From positions 1,798,001 to 1,862,000 of the forward strand of contig NZ_CP009518.1 in NCBI RefSeq assembly GCF_000970325.1: a DNA stretch of 64,000 nt, written 5' to 3'. Below are positions 39,912 to 49,229 of the stretch, piece after piece (the stretch's first letter is position 1; every line of letters starts with the position of its first letter). The notes beneath the pieces are model-generated. The model was not told where the DNA came from, made no database searches, and saw only the letters and a list, made by a program, of their open reading frames with translations. This stretch comes from Methanococcoides methylutens MM1. Lineage in GTDB: Archaea; Halobacteriota; Methanosarcinia; Methanosarcinales; Methanosarcinaceae. The position numbers and the translations under genes are program-made.

Positions 39912-41294
39912 ATGACCAAAGAATACAAAACGATCGTAGAGGTTTCCGGACCTCTCGTCTTCCTTGAGAAGACAGAACCTGTAGGTTACAATGAACTTGT
40001 TCATATCAACCTGCCTGATGGAACCACCAAGAGAGGCCAGGTTCTTGACACATCTGCAGACATGGTAGTTGTTCAGGTTTTCGAAGGTACAGGAGGACTC
40101 AATGAGGAATCCGGTGTAGTCTTCAGTGGCGAGACCATCAAGCTCCCGGTATCAAAGGATATGCTCGGAAGGATCCTCTCAGGATCAGGTGAACCACTCG
40201 ATGGCGGACCACGTATCGTCCCTGACGAGAAAGTGGACATCAATGGTGCATCAATGAACCCATATTCCAGGATGCCACCAGAGGACTTTATCCAGACAGG
40301 TATCTCCACAATCGATGGTACAAACAGTCTTGTAAGAGGACAGAAACTTCCTATCTTCTCCGGATCAGGCCTTCCACACAACGAGATCGCACTTCAGATC
40401 GCAAGACAGGCAAAGGTTCCTGGAAGCGATGAAGATTTCGCAGTAGTTTTCGCTGCAATGGGTATCACCAATGAAGAAGCACAGTACTTCATGGAGGACT
40501 TCGAGAAAACAGGTGCTCTTGAAAGAGCTGTTGTTTTCCTTAACCTTGCAGATGACCCTGCTGTCGAGCGTATCACCACCCCAAGGATGGCCCTTACAGC
40601 TGCAGAATACCTTGCATACGAGCACGACATGCACGTACTCGTTATCCTGACAGATATCACAAACTACTGTGAAGCACTCCGTCAGATGGGTGCAGCAAGA
40701 GAAGAGGTTCCAGGAAGACGTGGTTACCCAGGTTACATGTACACTGACCTTGCATCCCTCTATGAGAGAGCAGGTGTTATCAAAGGTCTTAAGGGATCTG
40801 TTACTCAGTTCTCTATCCTTACAATGCCTGGTGACGATATCACTCACCCGATCCCTGACCTTTCCGGTTACATCACCGAAGGACAGATCGTGGTTTCCCG
40901 TGAACTTCACAGGAAGGGTATCTACCCACCGATCAATGTATTGCCATCACTTTCCCGTCTTATGAACTCCGGTATCGGAGACGGAAAGACAAGGGATGAC
41001 CACAAGGCAGTATCTGACCAGATGTATGCAGCATACGCAGAAGGCCGTGACCTTCGTGGACTGGTTGCTATCGTCGGTAAAGAAGCACTGTCTGAAAGAG
41101 ACAGGACCATCCTTGAGTTCGCAGATCTGTTCGAAGACAGATTCGTGCGCCAGAGCAGAGATGAGGACCGTTCCATCGATGACACACTTAGAATCGCATG
41201 GGAGATCCTTTCAGAGATGCCTGAAGCACAGCTTTCAAGGATCGATAACAAGTACATTGACAAGTACCACCCTGCTCACAAGACCAGCGAGTGA
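39912..41294 (+). CDS. ahaB: A-type ATP synthase regulatory subunit B
   Basis: The 460-residue non-catalytic nucleotide-binding subunit lacks a Walker P-loop, having [13 protein letters not shown] in its place, and carries [21 protein letters not shown] and [11 protein letters not shown]. It alternates with subunit A in the A3B3 head. It starts two bases after ahaA. Confidence 0.98.
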   Translation: MTKEYKTIVEVSGPLVFLEKTEPVGYNELVHINLPDGTTKRGQVLDTSADMVVVQVFEGTGGLNEESGVVFSGETIKLPVSKDMLGRILSGSGEPLDGGPRIVPDEKVDINGASMNPYSRMPPEDFIQTGISTIDGTNSLVRGQKLPIFSGSGLPHNEIALQIARQAKVPGSDEDFAVVFAAMGITNEEAQYFMEDFEKTGALERAVVFLNLADDPAVERITTPRMALTAAEYLAYEHDMHVLVILTDITNYCEALRQMGAAREEVPGRRGYPGYMYTDLASLYERAGVIKGLKGSVTQFSILTMPGDDITHPIPDLSGYITEGQIVVSRELHRKGIYPPINVLPSLSRLMNSGIGDGKTRDDHKAVSDQMYAAYAEGRDLRGLVAIVGKEALSERDRTILEFADLFEDRFVRQSRDEDRSIDDTLRIAWEILSEMPEAQLSRIDNKYIDKYHPAHKTSE

Positions 41295-41315
41295 TGCTGT
41301 AGCGAGGGATCTATA

Positions 41316-41933
41316 ATGGGCGCAAAAGACGTTAAACCAACTCGATCAGAACTCATTGAACTAAAGAAGAAGATCAAACTCTCAGAAGGTGGCCACAAGC
41401 TGCTGAAAATGAAGAGAGATGGTCTTATCCTTGAGTTCTTTGATATCTTAAGCAAAGCAAAGGATGTACGCTCTGAGTTGGATGCTGCCTATGAAAAGGC
41501 CAATGAGAAGATCGGTATCGCAGAATCTGTGGAAGGCAGAATAACTGTCAAATCCACAGCATTTGCAATGAAAGATGCACCACAGATCGAGCTCGAAAGC
41601 CACAACATCATGGGTGTAGTAGTGCCAAAGATCGAATCCTCAAGTGTGCGTAAACCCATAAACAAGCGCGGATACGGAATTCTTGGAACAAGCTCTTACA
41701 TTGACGAAGCCGTCGATTCACATGAAGTTCTGGTTGAGAAGATCATTCTGGCAGCAGAGATCGAGACAACCATGAAGAAGCTTCTCGATGATATCGAAAA
41801 GACAAAGAGGCGTGTCAATGCACTTGAGTTTAAGGTCATACCTGAACTGAAGGAATCCATGAGCTTCATCAGTCTCCGTCTTGAAGAAATGGAAAGAGAG
41901 AACACATTCCGCTTGAAGAGGATCAAAGCATAA
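41316..41933 (+). CDS. ahaD: A-type ATP synthase subunit D
   Basis: The 205-residue central stalk subunit begins VKPTRSELIELKKKIKLSEGG and is almost all coiled coil, with a short middle hairpin (GYGILGTSSYIDEA). It forms the rotor axle. GAGGG before the ATG supports the start. Confidence 0.96.
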   Translation: MGAKDVKPTRSELIELKKKIKLSEGGHKLLKMKRDGLILEFFDILSKAKDVRSELDAAYEKANEKIGIAESVEGRITVKSTAFAMKDAPQIELESHNIMGVVVPKIESSSVRKPINKRGYGILGTSSYIDEAVDSHEVLVEKIILAAEIETTMKKLLDDIEKTKRRVNALEFKVIPELKESMSFISLRLEEMERENTFRLKRIKA

Positions 41934-41942
41934 GGCTTTCTC

Positions 41943-42116
41943 ATGCAGCAGAAATCCTCTGATCGGCCAAATATGGCCGACAGACTTTTTTTTATTTTAA
42001 CTCAGCCCGAGAACCTTGCTCGCATACTGAGATGGGCATGGATAGTTTCACTTGGTATGCTGGTTCTGGGCTATCTTTTAATTTACTTTAATATTAAGGA
42101 CTACCTGAACCTGTAA
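41943..42116 (+). CDS. ahaG: small ATP synthase operon protein AhaG-like
   Basis: This 57-residue ORF follows ahaD by 9 bases. It has a short hydrophilic head (QQKSSDRPNMADRLFFILT), then one membrane helix (about residues 31-51, LRWAWIVSLGMLVLGYLLIYF) and a short tail. Methanosarcina aha operons end with a small gene called ahaG; position and size match, but sequence identity cannot be checked here. It may aid assembly, as proposed for bacterial AtpI, though that is inference. Confidence 0.65.
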   Translation: MQQKSSDRPNMADRLFFILTQPENLARILRWAWIVSLGMLVLGYLLIYFNIKDYLNL

Positions 42117-42189
42117 GTTATAAGAGTGTCATAACAGTTTGAAACACTCATCATAATAATAATCAGTAAGCCTTAAATAAAAATCAAAC

Positions 42190-42196
42190 ATATAAT
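42190..42196 (+). promoter_or_regulatory. possible TATA box upstream of the pilus-like cluster
   Basis: An ATATAATA element lies about 115 bases before the ATG at 42311 in the 194-base gap after ahaG. The gap also holds a short inverted repeat (GAGTGT with ACACTC, about 42124-42149) without a T-run. Confidence 0.3.
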
Positions 42197-42310
42197 AAGC
42201 AGAGCTATGCAAATTTAATAAGATCGTGCATTATCTGAGGATGTATAAAGCTTATCTCAAGCTTACAGGCCCTGGAAAGCAATTTTATCGATCTCAAAAG
42301 TTGGTCTGCA

Positions 42311-44392
42311 ATGAGTGAATCACCGTGGGGAATTGGAAAAGAAAAAGGAAAAACACCTCCTTTTGGAACAGGAGCTACAGCTGGAGCTGTGTTTCCGGAA
42401 AATGCAACCGTTACTCCCATAGGTGACCAAAGTATCCAGAATATCGCAACTGTTGCAGATGACACCATAAGCATTAATCCAGTAGGTCAACAAGATCCAA
42501 AACCGGAAGTTCCCATCATAGACGGAATTGAAAATCATAACCCATTTCAGAACAATTCGGAACCAGCTATTTCTTATAATAATGAAAAGGGAATTGATGA
42601 ACCTGGAAAAGCTATCACTTTACAGGAAAGCGAAACTGACCAGACTAAGGATAACGCAGGATTGAGGAAAAGACCATTGCCTTTGTTCGAACCTGAACTA
42701 CCCGTCGAAAATGAAGACGTTAAATCATCCTTTTTACCATATGGAGATAATTTTACCCCCAATGATGGAACTAATGAGCCACCTCAAATGCCAGTAAGGA
42801 ATCCTTTCGAAGCCATGTCGGGCATGCCTGCAGATTCTCCACTAACACAAAATGAAGTTATTGATCAAAAAACTGTTAGTCCGGAAAAGGGTCAGAAATC
42901 AGGAATACCACTATTTCCTCCGGCAACGCCTGACATGGGATCAATTCGTGAGAATGAAATTCCACAAGCTGCTGAAAATGAATCAGAAGAGGTCATCCGT
43001 AACGAGAACGGTCTTTTAACAATAATCAAAAACACATTCAAACGTTTCACTCACAAAAAAAAGCTGATCGATCGCATGGAAGAGTGGCAACCTCCTGAAC
43101 CAGAAGAAAAAGAAGAGGAAACTACCCCTAATGTGGTTGAACGGAATATGAAAACTACTCCCAGCAATAACATACCTGCAAACTATGAAAACGCAGAAAC
43201 TGTCTCATTAGAAGATATCAGGAAAGTAATCCCCATTGAACCTCAAAATGTTGAGAATGAATCTGAACAAAGGACCCCAGAGATCCAATTTGACCACCCC
43301 TCAGCAGAAATCACAACCAACTCAGGAGTAACTGAAAAAACCGATTCTCCAGCTACATCTGCTACAGATACCCAACCCGGTTACTCCCAGGAAGAGATCC
43401 GGATAATAAAAGAAGAACTGGAAGATTCAAAACTAGATAATGAAGAGCTTGGAAAGGATATCAAAGAGCTTACAGGTACCATCAATGAAATGGAAAGCTC
43501 AATCGACTCCATGAAAAAGGATGGGGACAGCTTCAGCTCGATCATCAATATGAGAGTTGATGAATCCACAAAAAGGATCGAATGTCTTGAAGAACGCCTC
43601 AATGAGTTCGAAGTTACACTGGAAAGCATCCACACAGACAATGCTGAACTTAAGACCGGTCTCAATACCATTGAGCAGAACATTGCAGAACTTACAGGCT
43701 CTTACGGCATCATGCTAAAACAGATGCAGAAATTGACAGAATTCGGTAATTCAAGGTCTGCAGAGATATTCGAGACAAACAAACGTATCGACAGGCTGGA
43801 CCAGACCCTTTCCACACTGAATACTGTCCAGGAAGAATCGCAAAAAAGCATGCTTGAACTTCGCTCTGTCACATCCGACCTGATAAGAAGCGTGGAAAAC
43901 ACACACAATGCAAACAAAGATTTCATGGCTGACAGCGAAAAGCAGGACCAGCTTATCAAGGACGAAATTGTCTCACTGACTGATTTTGTTGAGAAGGAGT
44001 TTAAGAACCTTGGAGCAAGAAGCTACCGTGCAAATGGTGAAAATATCCAGCTGAACAATATAATCAAGAATTCCACCAATATGAAGCTCTGCATGGAATG
44101 GCTCGAATTCCTTATGGAGCTTGTTGGAAGGAACCACCTCGCAGACATCCTTTCCTACTATGAGGAACTGGGATGGATCAGCGAAGATGTCAGACTTGAA
44201 CTCATGCGATACGCAGAAGGTATCGATTATTACATCGAAAAGACCGACTGGAAGCTTGCACCCGATGACCATGTGAAATCCATCTGGTTCATCGAGCAGC
44301 TCGCAGGACTTAAAGTTGATAAGAATCGGCTGTCCATAGTTGAGAAGAACATCAAAAAAGTTAAGAATGGTACCGAGATATATGGTATATAA
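42311..44392 (+). CDS. long coiled-coil protein with C-terminal ArlD/ArlE-like (FlaD/E) domain
   Basis: The 693-residue soluble protein has three parts. Residues 1 to about 360 are low-complexity and rich in Pro, Glu, Asn and Ser, with repeated PPF/GTG-like patches. About 365-560 is a strong coiled coil. About 585-690 matches the archaellum accessory domain of FlaD/FlaE (ArlD/ArlE): KLCMEWLEFLMELVGRNHL, then YYEELGWISEDV and APDDHVKSIWFIEQLAG. In archaella this domain belongs to the cytosolic motor ring that links to chemotaxis adaptors. No ArlC, ArlG, ArlH, ArlI or ArlJ is adjacent. The following genes are all pilin-like, so it may serve a pilus-like machine. Confidence 0.75.
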   Translation: MSESPWGIGKEKGKTPPFGTGATAGAVFPENATVTPIGDQSIQNIATVADDTISINPVGQQDPKPEVPIIDGIENHNPFQNNSEPAISYNNEKGIDEPGKAITLQESETDQTKDNAGLRKRPLPLFEPELPVENEDVKSSFLPYGDNFTPNDGTNEPPQMPVRNPFEAMSGMPADSPLTQNEVIDQKTVSPEKGQKSGIPLFPPATPDMGSIRENEIPQAAENESEEVIRNENGLLTIIKNTFKRFTHKKKLIDRMEEWQPPEPEEKEEETTPNVVERNMKTTPSNNIPANYENAETVSLEDIRKVIPIEPQNVENESEQRTPEIQFDHPSAEITTNSGVTEKTDSPATSATDTQPGYSQEEIRIIKEELEDSKLDNEELGKDIKELTGTINEMESSIDSMKKDGDSFSSIINMRVDESTKRIECLEERLNEFEVTLESIHTDNAELKTGLNTIEQNIAELTGSYGIMLKQMQKLTEFGNSRSAEIFETNKRIDRLDQTLSTLNTVQEESQKSMLELRSVTSDLIRSVENTHNANKDFMADSEKQDQLIKDEIVSLTDFVEKEFKNLGARSYRANGENIQLNNIIKNSTNMKLCMEWLEFLMELVGRNHLADILSYYEELGWISEDVRLELMRYAEGIDYYIEKTDWKLAPDDHVKSIWFIEQLAGLKVDKNRLSIVEKNIKKVKNGTEIYGI

Positions 44393-44427
44393 GCTCCATT
44401 CATCCATAAAGATCTCATAAAGGAACG

Positions 44428-44994
44428 ATGAAGAATATGACAAGACCTAATTTGTTAAGAAGAAAACTTCGAGGAAATGACGAAGGCCAGGTTACAATCG
44501 ATTACCTTATGGGAATTACCATATTCATTGTTGCATTATTCTTCATATTCCAGTATTCAGCAGGATTATTTACACCATTCCAGTCTAATTCTGACGAGGT
44601 GACACTTGTTGCGGATAGAGTTGCTACTTCGATTACTGAGATGGAAATGAATGCAGGGGATATCAGGACACCAAATTTGATTGATGAGAATAAGGCTGGA
44701 GATTATTTTAAGGACCTTTCCACCCCCAGTGGATATGATGATATAGTTCAAGATTTTGGGCTAAGAGGAGATTATCATCGATACGACCTCAATGTGACAT
44801 TGGAAAATAAGACAATAATGAACAATATCGAAATTGTTACTTTGTCAAGTACTAGTAATGGAGAGGTAACTGCTATGGCAGGAAACCCACTTCCACTTTC
44901 CGGAAACATTGGTCAGACAAAAAGAATTGTTCTTATTGAAGATTCTATCACCGGTGAAACTGAAACCGCCATATTGTCAGTGAGGGTGTGGTAA
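44428..44994 (+). CDS. type IV pilin-like protein (DUF7287-type)
   Basis: This 188-residue protein has an N-terminal basic leader ending RGNDEG, then QVTIDYLMGITIFIVALFFIF. The Gly20-Gln21 bond with acidic residue at +5 fits the archaeal prepilin peptidase site, and the QVTIDYLMG start matches a family I know from haloarchaeal pilus gene sets. The remainder is an extracellular beta-rich domain with N-glycosylation sequons. First of seven consecutive pilin-like genes. AAAGGA lies just before the ATG; an internal ATG at 44437 is possible. Confidence 0.72.
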   Translation: MKNMTRPNLLRRKLRGNDEGQVTIDYLMGITIFIVALFFIFQYSAGLFTPFQSNSDEVTLVADRVATSITEMEMNAGDIRTPNLIDENKAGDYFKDLSTPSGYDDIVQDFGLRGDYHRYDLNVTLENKTIMNNIEIVTLSSTSNGEVTAMAGNPLPLSGNIGQTKRIVLIEDSITGETETAILSVRVW

Positions 44995-44995
44995 G

Positions 44996-45607
44996 ATGAA
45001 ATGTCTAACCAGATCAAATATCAAAAATGATAAGAGTGCACAAATGCATACTCTTGAAGCAATCATGGCTGCAACATTAATGGTAGTTATAATCATATTT
45101 GCAGTCCAGGCGACATCCCTTACCCCATTGACATCATCAACTGCAAATGCCCATATTGAATCCCAGATGTACATGATGGGCCAGGATATGCTGACTGCAC
45201 TTGACCATTCACCAAACGGGCAAAACTCCGATCTGAAAGATGCAATTATTGAGTGGGACGGAGAGCGTTATGTATGGGACGGTAATAAATACAAGTCTGA
45301 TGAAAATGAAAGCAACATCCTTAGCGGACCTGTTGTGGACATGTTTGAACTTTCAACGGTAAGGAATGGAATAGCACATAATCTCCAGTTCACTTACATT
45401 GACGAAGAAGGAAGCGAAACTACAGATTACATATATAACGGAGAACCATCCGATAATGCAGTCATAGTCTCAAGAAAAGTCCTTATCTCGGATTCCGACA
45501 TTGAGAACTATGCTTCTTATATCGATTCCACCAAAATATCAGATATTGACAATACAACCGCATTGTACAACATTATAGATGTAAAACTAACTTTATGGCG
45601 CATGTAA
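44996..45607 (+). CDS. type IV pilin-like protein (DUF7288-type)
   Basis: The 203-residue protein has a short basic leader, then AQMHTLEAIMAATLMVVIIIFAVQATSLTP, where Glu21 would sit at +5 of the mature helix. This THTLEA-type start is conserved in haloarchaeal proteins encoded next to pilus motors. The extracellular domain includes WDGERYVWDG and several NxS/T sequons. It begins one base after the preceding stop, so translation is coupled. Confidence 0.72.
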   Translation: MKCLTRSNIKNDKSAQMHTLEAIMAATLMVVIIIFAVQATSLTPLTSSTANAHIESQMYMMGQDMLTALDHSPNGQNSDLKDAIIEWDGERYVWDGNKYKSDENESNILSGPVVDMFELSTVRNGIAHNLQFTYIDEEGSETTDYIYNGEPSDNAVIVSRKVLISDSDIENYASYIDSTKISDIDNTTALYNIIDVKLTLWRM

Positions 45608-45628
45608 CATACTACAGGAGATATTGAT

Positions 45629-46444
45629 ATGAGAAAGTTCGATGATTCTGCTCAATTGCTTTTACTTGCTGCATTTGCCATAGGGTTCACACTGGTCATA
45701 TCAACAATAATGTTGAACAATATCATATATGCAAGCAACATGGCATCGGAATCTACCAGTGATCTTGGCAATTACGAGATATCCAACATCGCCCAGATGA
45801 CAGATGAGGCAACGAGAGCTGCATACGATCATGATAATAAAACATTATCTGACGAGTATATGGACAGTTATACAACTGAATTGTCAAGACTTTATGCATC
45901 TAGAGGATACTCTGTTTCTTTTGAGAACAGCAGCCTTAGTAATTCATATTTTACAGAAAATGGACTATCCAATGGAAACTCCGACTGGATCGTTGTCAAA
46001 AATGTGAATCACACGGATTACTTTGCGATAGATTTGACAAACACATCCAAGCTTGGAAATGCATCAAATGCTTTCGAAGTACATGCAATAAATCAATCAG
46101 GTACATCCATCTGGTTCATGAAGATATATAATGACACCACTCAAATCAACATAAGTGTAAACAACAATACACTTGGAGAACTACCTGACCCATACATGAT
46201 GAATATCACAGGGAATGCGATTAATAACGGCGACACTTTTGGCTTTAACTTTCCCCCCACAAATGAAAGTTACATGGTCAAATTTGTGAACTCAAGCAAT
46301 GCACTGGGAATCTACACAATTACCGGTCAACTCGCCGACGGAAGTGATTTCGACCTGAAAAGACGAAAGGTAATCAATGCAACAATGACCATCGCTTCAA
46401 CAACCAACAAGCTCAACGTATCAATACCTGTCACAGTACCATGA
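45629..46444 (+). CDS. pilin-like membrane-anchored surface protein (DUF7261-type)
   Basis: The 271-residue protein begins MRKFDDSAQLLLLAAFAIGFTL with a hydrophobic helix at about 9-30 and then a long extracellular domain unusually rich in Asn, Ser and Thr, with about a dozen NxS/T sequons, so likely heavily glycosylated. The Ser-Ala-Gln start of the helix resembles the related haloarchaeal family. It lies 21 bases after the previous gene. Confidence 0.65.
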   Translation: MRKFDDSAQLLLLAAFAIGFTLVISTIMLNNIIYASNMASESTSDLGNYEISNIAQMTDEATRAAYDHDNKTLSDEYMDSYTTELSRLYASRGYSVSFENSSLSNSYFTENGLSNGNSDWIVVKNVNHTDYFAIDLTNTSKLGNASNAFEVHAINQSGTSIWFMKIYNDTTQINISVNNNTLGELPDPYMMNITGNAINNGDTFGFNFPPTNESYMVKFVNSSNALGIYTITGQLADGSDFDLKRRKVINATMTIASTTNKLNVSIPVTVP

Positions 46445-46453
46445 GGATCGAAC

Positions 46454-46933
46454 ATGAAGCAAATATTCCATGACAATCGCGCAGTAGCTACCTCTGTAGG
46501 ATTCATACTGACTTTTTCAATAACAGTGATCACATTCTTACTCGTGATGAACGCATCCTATGACATGATGGAGCAGGCAGAACATACAGTCATGAGAGAA
46601 GAGTTTGAGATCCATGGGAACAATATTGCACTCCAGATGACAGAAATGGAGACAATAATTAATACTAACAAAGAAGCAGGTGGAAGCATTGGGGAAATTA
46701 GATATGAAATACTGTTACCCCTTAAAGTGGCAAATGATTATTATTCTGTTGAGTTTTCAAACTCGAGCAAGGAGATGACATTTGAATCTCATGGTCGTGC
46801 CGTTACAAGGGTAAAAATACCTTTTGAATTGCAGACCATTGGATTAATGGACACTACGATAAGCAGTGCATCAGGTGAGCATTACATGACCTACAACAGT
46901 ACTGCAGATAAGCTAGAGATACTGAGCAACTAA
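46454..46933 (+). CDS. pilin-like protein (DUF7266-type)
   Basis: The 159-residue protein begins MKQIFHDNRAVATSVGFILTFSITVITFLLV. The RAVATSVGFILT start is a standard archaeal pilin-like N-helix. The extracellular part carries an EEFEIHGNNIALQMTEMETI helix that matches the haloarchaeal counterpart's REELRVVGQRLA style region. It starts nine bases after the preceding stop. Confidence 0.7.
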   Translation: MKQIFHDNRAVATSVGFILTFSITVITFLLVMNASYDMMEQAEHTVMREEFEIHGNNIALQMTEMETIINTNKEAGGSIGEIRYEILLPLKVANDYYSVEFSNSSKEMTFESHGRAVTRVKIPFELQTIGLMDTTISSASGEHYMTYNSTADKLEILSN

Positions 46934-46946
46934 AGGTTCTGATAAT

Positions 46947-47720
46947 ATGGCAAGGAATAATATATTTGATTCAGAAAGTGCAGTATCAGAAGTAGTTGAT
47001 GTCGTGCTCATACTTGGTATAATGCTCATAGCAATAACCGTAATTAGTGTTGCAGGTTTTCCTGCCCTTCAGAATATGCAGGATAGCGGACACCAGGAAA
47101 ATATCCGACAAAGTTTTATCGTTCTTGGAGAAAACGTTAATAAAGTCGTATTTAACCTTGCACCTTCCCAATCCGTGGAATTGAAAATGTATGGTGGAAG
47201 TATTGGAGTAATAGGAGATAGTAAGCTAAATTTGAGTGTACAAACTTGGAATGAAACATCTCTTGATAAAGAATATGAAGGTGCACCTACTGGTCAATTA
47301 ATGGAATTAAGGAACGAACGCGAAGGCACAAGTATCTCTTATGAAAATACCGCCGTTTGGGCTAAGTATCAAACAGGACAACCTATAATGGTTCGAGAAC
47401 CACAGTTTGTTTTTGATGGAAACACACTTATAATTCCTTTTGTTCCGATCCAGACGGGTGGTAGTACTTCAGGAGAAGGACTCATACGCATAATAACAGA
47501 TAGTCTAACATCTGAGATTTATAGCTACCAGAATGTTTCTGCGGTCAACATTAGTGTAACTAGTCCTTATTACATCGCATGGGATAATTACCTGAACGAA
47601 ACACTGGAAATGCAGACAACATTGAATACTACAAGTTCAACTGTAGATGCACACAAAGATTATGATGAAAATATCGATGTATATGTTTTAAAGTCGACAG
47701 TATCAATGACGATCGAATAA
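46947..47720 (+). CDS. pilin-like protein (DUF7289-type), first of three
   Basis: The 257-residue protein begins with SAVSEVVDVVLILGIMLIAITVISVAG, the AVSEV helix common to archaeal pilins, followed by QNMQDSGHQENIRQSFIVLGENVNKVVFNLAPSQSVELKMYGGSI, which is repeated in related form in the two genes downstream. The distal part is beta-rich with sequons. It starts 13 bases after the previous stop. Confidence 0.72.
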   Translation: MARNNIFDSESAVSEVVDVVLILGIMLIAITVISVAGFPALQNMQDSGHQENIRQSFIVLGENVNKVVFNLAPSQSVELKMYGGSIGVIGDSKLNLSVQTWNETSLDKEYEGAPTGQLMELRNEREGTSISYENTAVWAKYQTGQPIMVREPQFVFDGNTLIIPFVPIQTGGSTSGEGLIRIITDSLTSEIYSYQNVSAVNISVTSPYYIAWDNYLNETLEMQTTLNTTSSTVDAHKDYDENIDVYVLKSTVSMTIE

Positions 47721-47736
47721 GGTGGTCATTAGAAAT

Positions 47737-49131
47737 ATGGATGAAAATAAAGGCTTATTACCATCATGTAAAGCAGTATCTTCTGTAGTCGGAGCATTGA
47801 TAATGTTCTCACTTACTGTTATTTGCATTAGTGTGATGATATTTTATAGTGTTCCTGTGGTCTTTGAAATGCAGGAAGAGGCCAAAGCTCAAAAGATCGA
47901 GCAGGCATTTACAATTCTCGATTCCAGAATAAGTAAGGTTGCACTTGGAGAATCACCCCTCCAGACAACTACTGTATCCCTCATGGGTGGTCAAATTAAC
48001 GTAAACGGGCCAGATGAAATTGATAAGGGCATGATGACGATTCAGATCATCAATCAAACCTCTAATACAAAAGAAGAGTTCAATTGTTCACTGGGCACTA
48101 TAGAATATGTTAAAGATGGACGTAAAATAGCATATGAAGGTGGAGGGGTATGGTCAGACTATGGACAAAAAGGTGGAGCAATAATGATATCACCACCGGA
48201 ATTCCACTATAATGGTGTAACTCTCACTTTGCCGATAATGAAGATCAATGGTAATTCATCATCAAGCGGAAAAGGAGACATCAATATTGCTGTTACTTCA
48301 GACAACACACCATATGTACTATATCCAAATACTTCAGCCCACAGAACAAATCCCGTAACACATGATAAAATCATAGTATATATTAAGAGTGATTATTACA
48401 AAGCATGGGCAAATTACGCAGATACAATGGTATATACCAGTGCAACAACGAATGAAATAAACAAAACAGCAATCATCCAATTCCATACAACACCACCTAT
48501 GGGAGAATTTTCTCTTATAAACAAACTAAGAATTGCTCAGGTGAACGCATCCAATACATTGCCATTTTACGATTTTGCCTTTCATCTGGAAGCAGAAGAT
48601 ACAAATAGTGACGGACTAAATCCTGATAATTACGAAATGAAAGCAACCTCCGGTACCAAGACACTTACATATAATTTCCAGAAAAAGAAAGGAGCAAACC
48701 AATTGTATCTCACTGTCACTTATGAGGACACTATTATTGGTACGAAAGAGGAATGGACAGGAATAAATCTGTATCCTGTTAGTGGCAAAAAAGCAGACCA
48801 ATATGCAACTGTAGATCTACTGAACTCATCATTTATGATGGAATATGAAGGAGATACAGAATTTTCATGGAACCAGTCAGGACCTACTACTGAGCTTCCA
48901 GATGTATATATAGAACCTGGAAACAAATCGTTTTCAGTGAATGATCTTACACAGCATTATATAAAATTGATTGCAAAAGATGATACAGTTATTTTTTACA
49001 TAGATGGAGGAAAAAGTGATCCAGTCGATTATTCAACATCAAAGATCACTTTGAATTATGACTCAATAGGCAATGTTATCACATACCTCCACATCACCCA
49101 AAATGAACTGGATGTATCAGTATTAAACTAA
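47737..49131 (+). CDS. large pilin-like protein (DUF7289-type), second of three
   Basis: The 464-residue protein begins with CKAVSSVVGALIMFSLTVICISVMIFYSVPVV, then the EMQEEAKAQKIEQAFTILDSRISKVALGESPLQTTTVSLMGGQINV conserved core. A C-terminal extension of about 200 residues absent from the first member ends in HYIKLIAKDDTV and YLHITQNELDVSV. Many NxS/T sequons are present. The ATG at 47737 follows AGGTGG; a GTG at 47722 is also open. It is a close tandem paralogue of the next gene. Confidence 0.72.
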   Translation: MDENKGLLPSCKAVSSVVGALIMFSLTVICISVMIFYSVPVVFEMQEEAKAQKIEQAFTILDSRISKVALGESPLQTTTVSLMGGQINVNGPDEIDKGMMTIQIINQTSNTKEEFNCSLGTIEYVKDGRKIAYEGGGVWSDYGQKGGAIMISPPEFHYNGVTLTLPIMKINGNSSSSGKGDINIAVTSDNTPYVLYPNTSAHRTNPVTHDKIIVYIKSDYYKAWANYADTMVYTSATTNEINKTAIIQFHTTPPMGEFSLINKLRIAQVNASNTLPFYDFAFHLEAEDTNSDGLNPDNYEMKATSGTKTLTYNFQKKKGANQLYLTVTYEDTIIGTKEEWTGINLYPVSGKKADQYATVDLLNSSFMMEYEGDTEFSWNQSGPTTELPDVYIEPGNKSFSVNDLTQHYIKLIAKDDTVIFYIDGGKSDPVDYSTSKITLNYDSIGNVITYLHITQNELDVSVLN

Positions 49132-49229
49132 AAACAGCCAACCATCATACAAAAGTAATTATAATGAGAGTTAGAAATTGAAATATGACTAATTTACAAT
49201 ACTTATAAGTTCATCTAAAGGGGAGAGAA

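Noticed and set aside
38173..41294. Intein in the ATP synthase A subunit
   Set aside because: Length 578 residues and continuous P-loop region leave no room for an intein.
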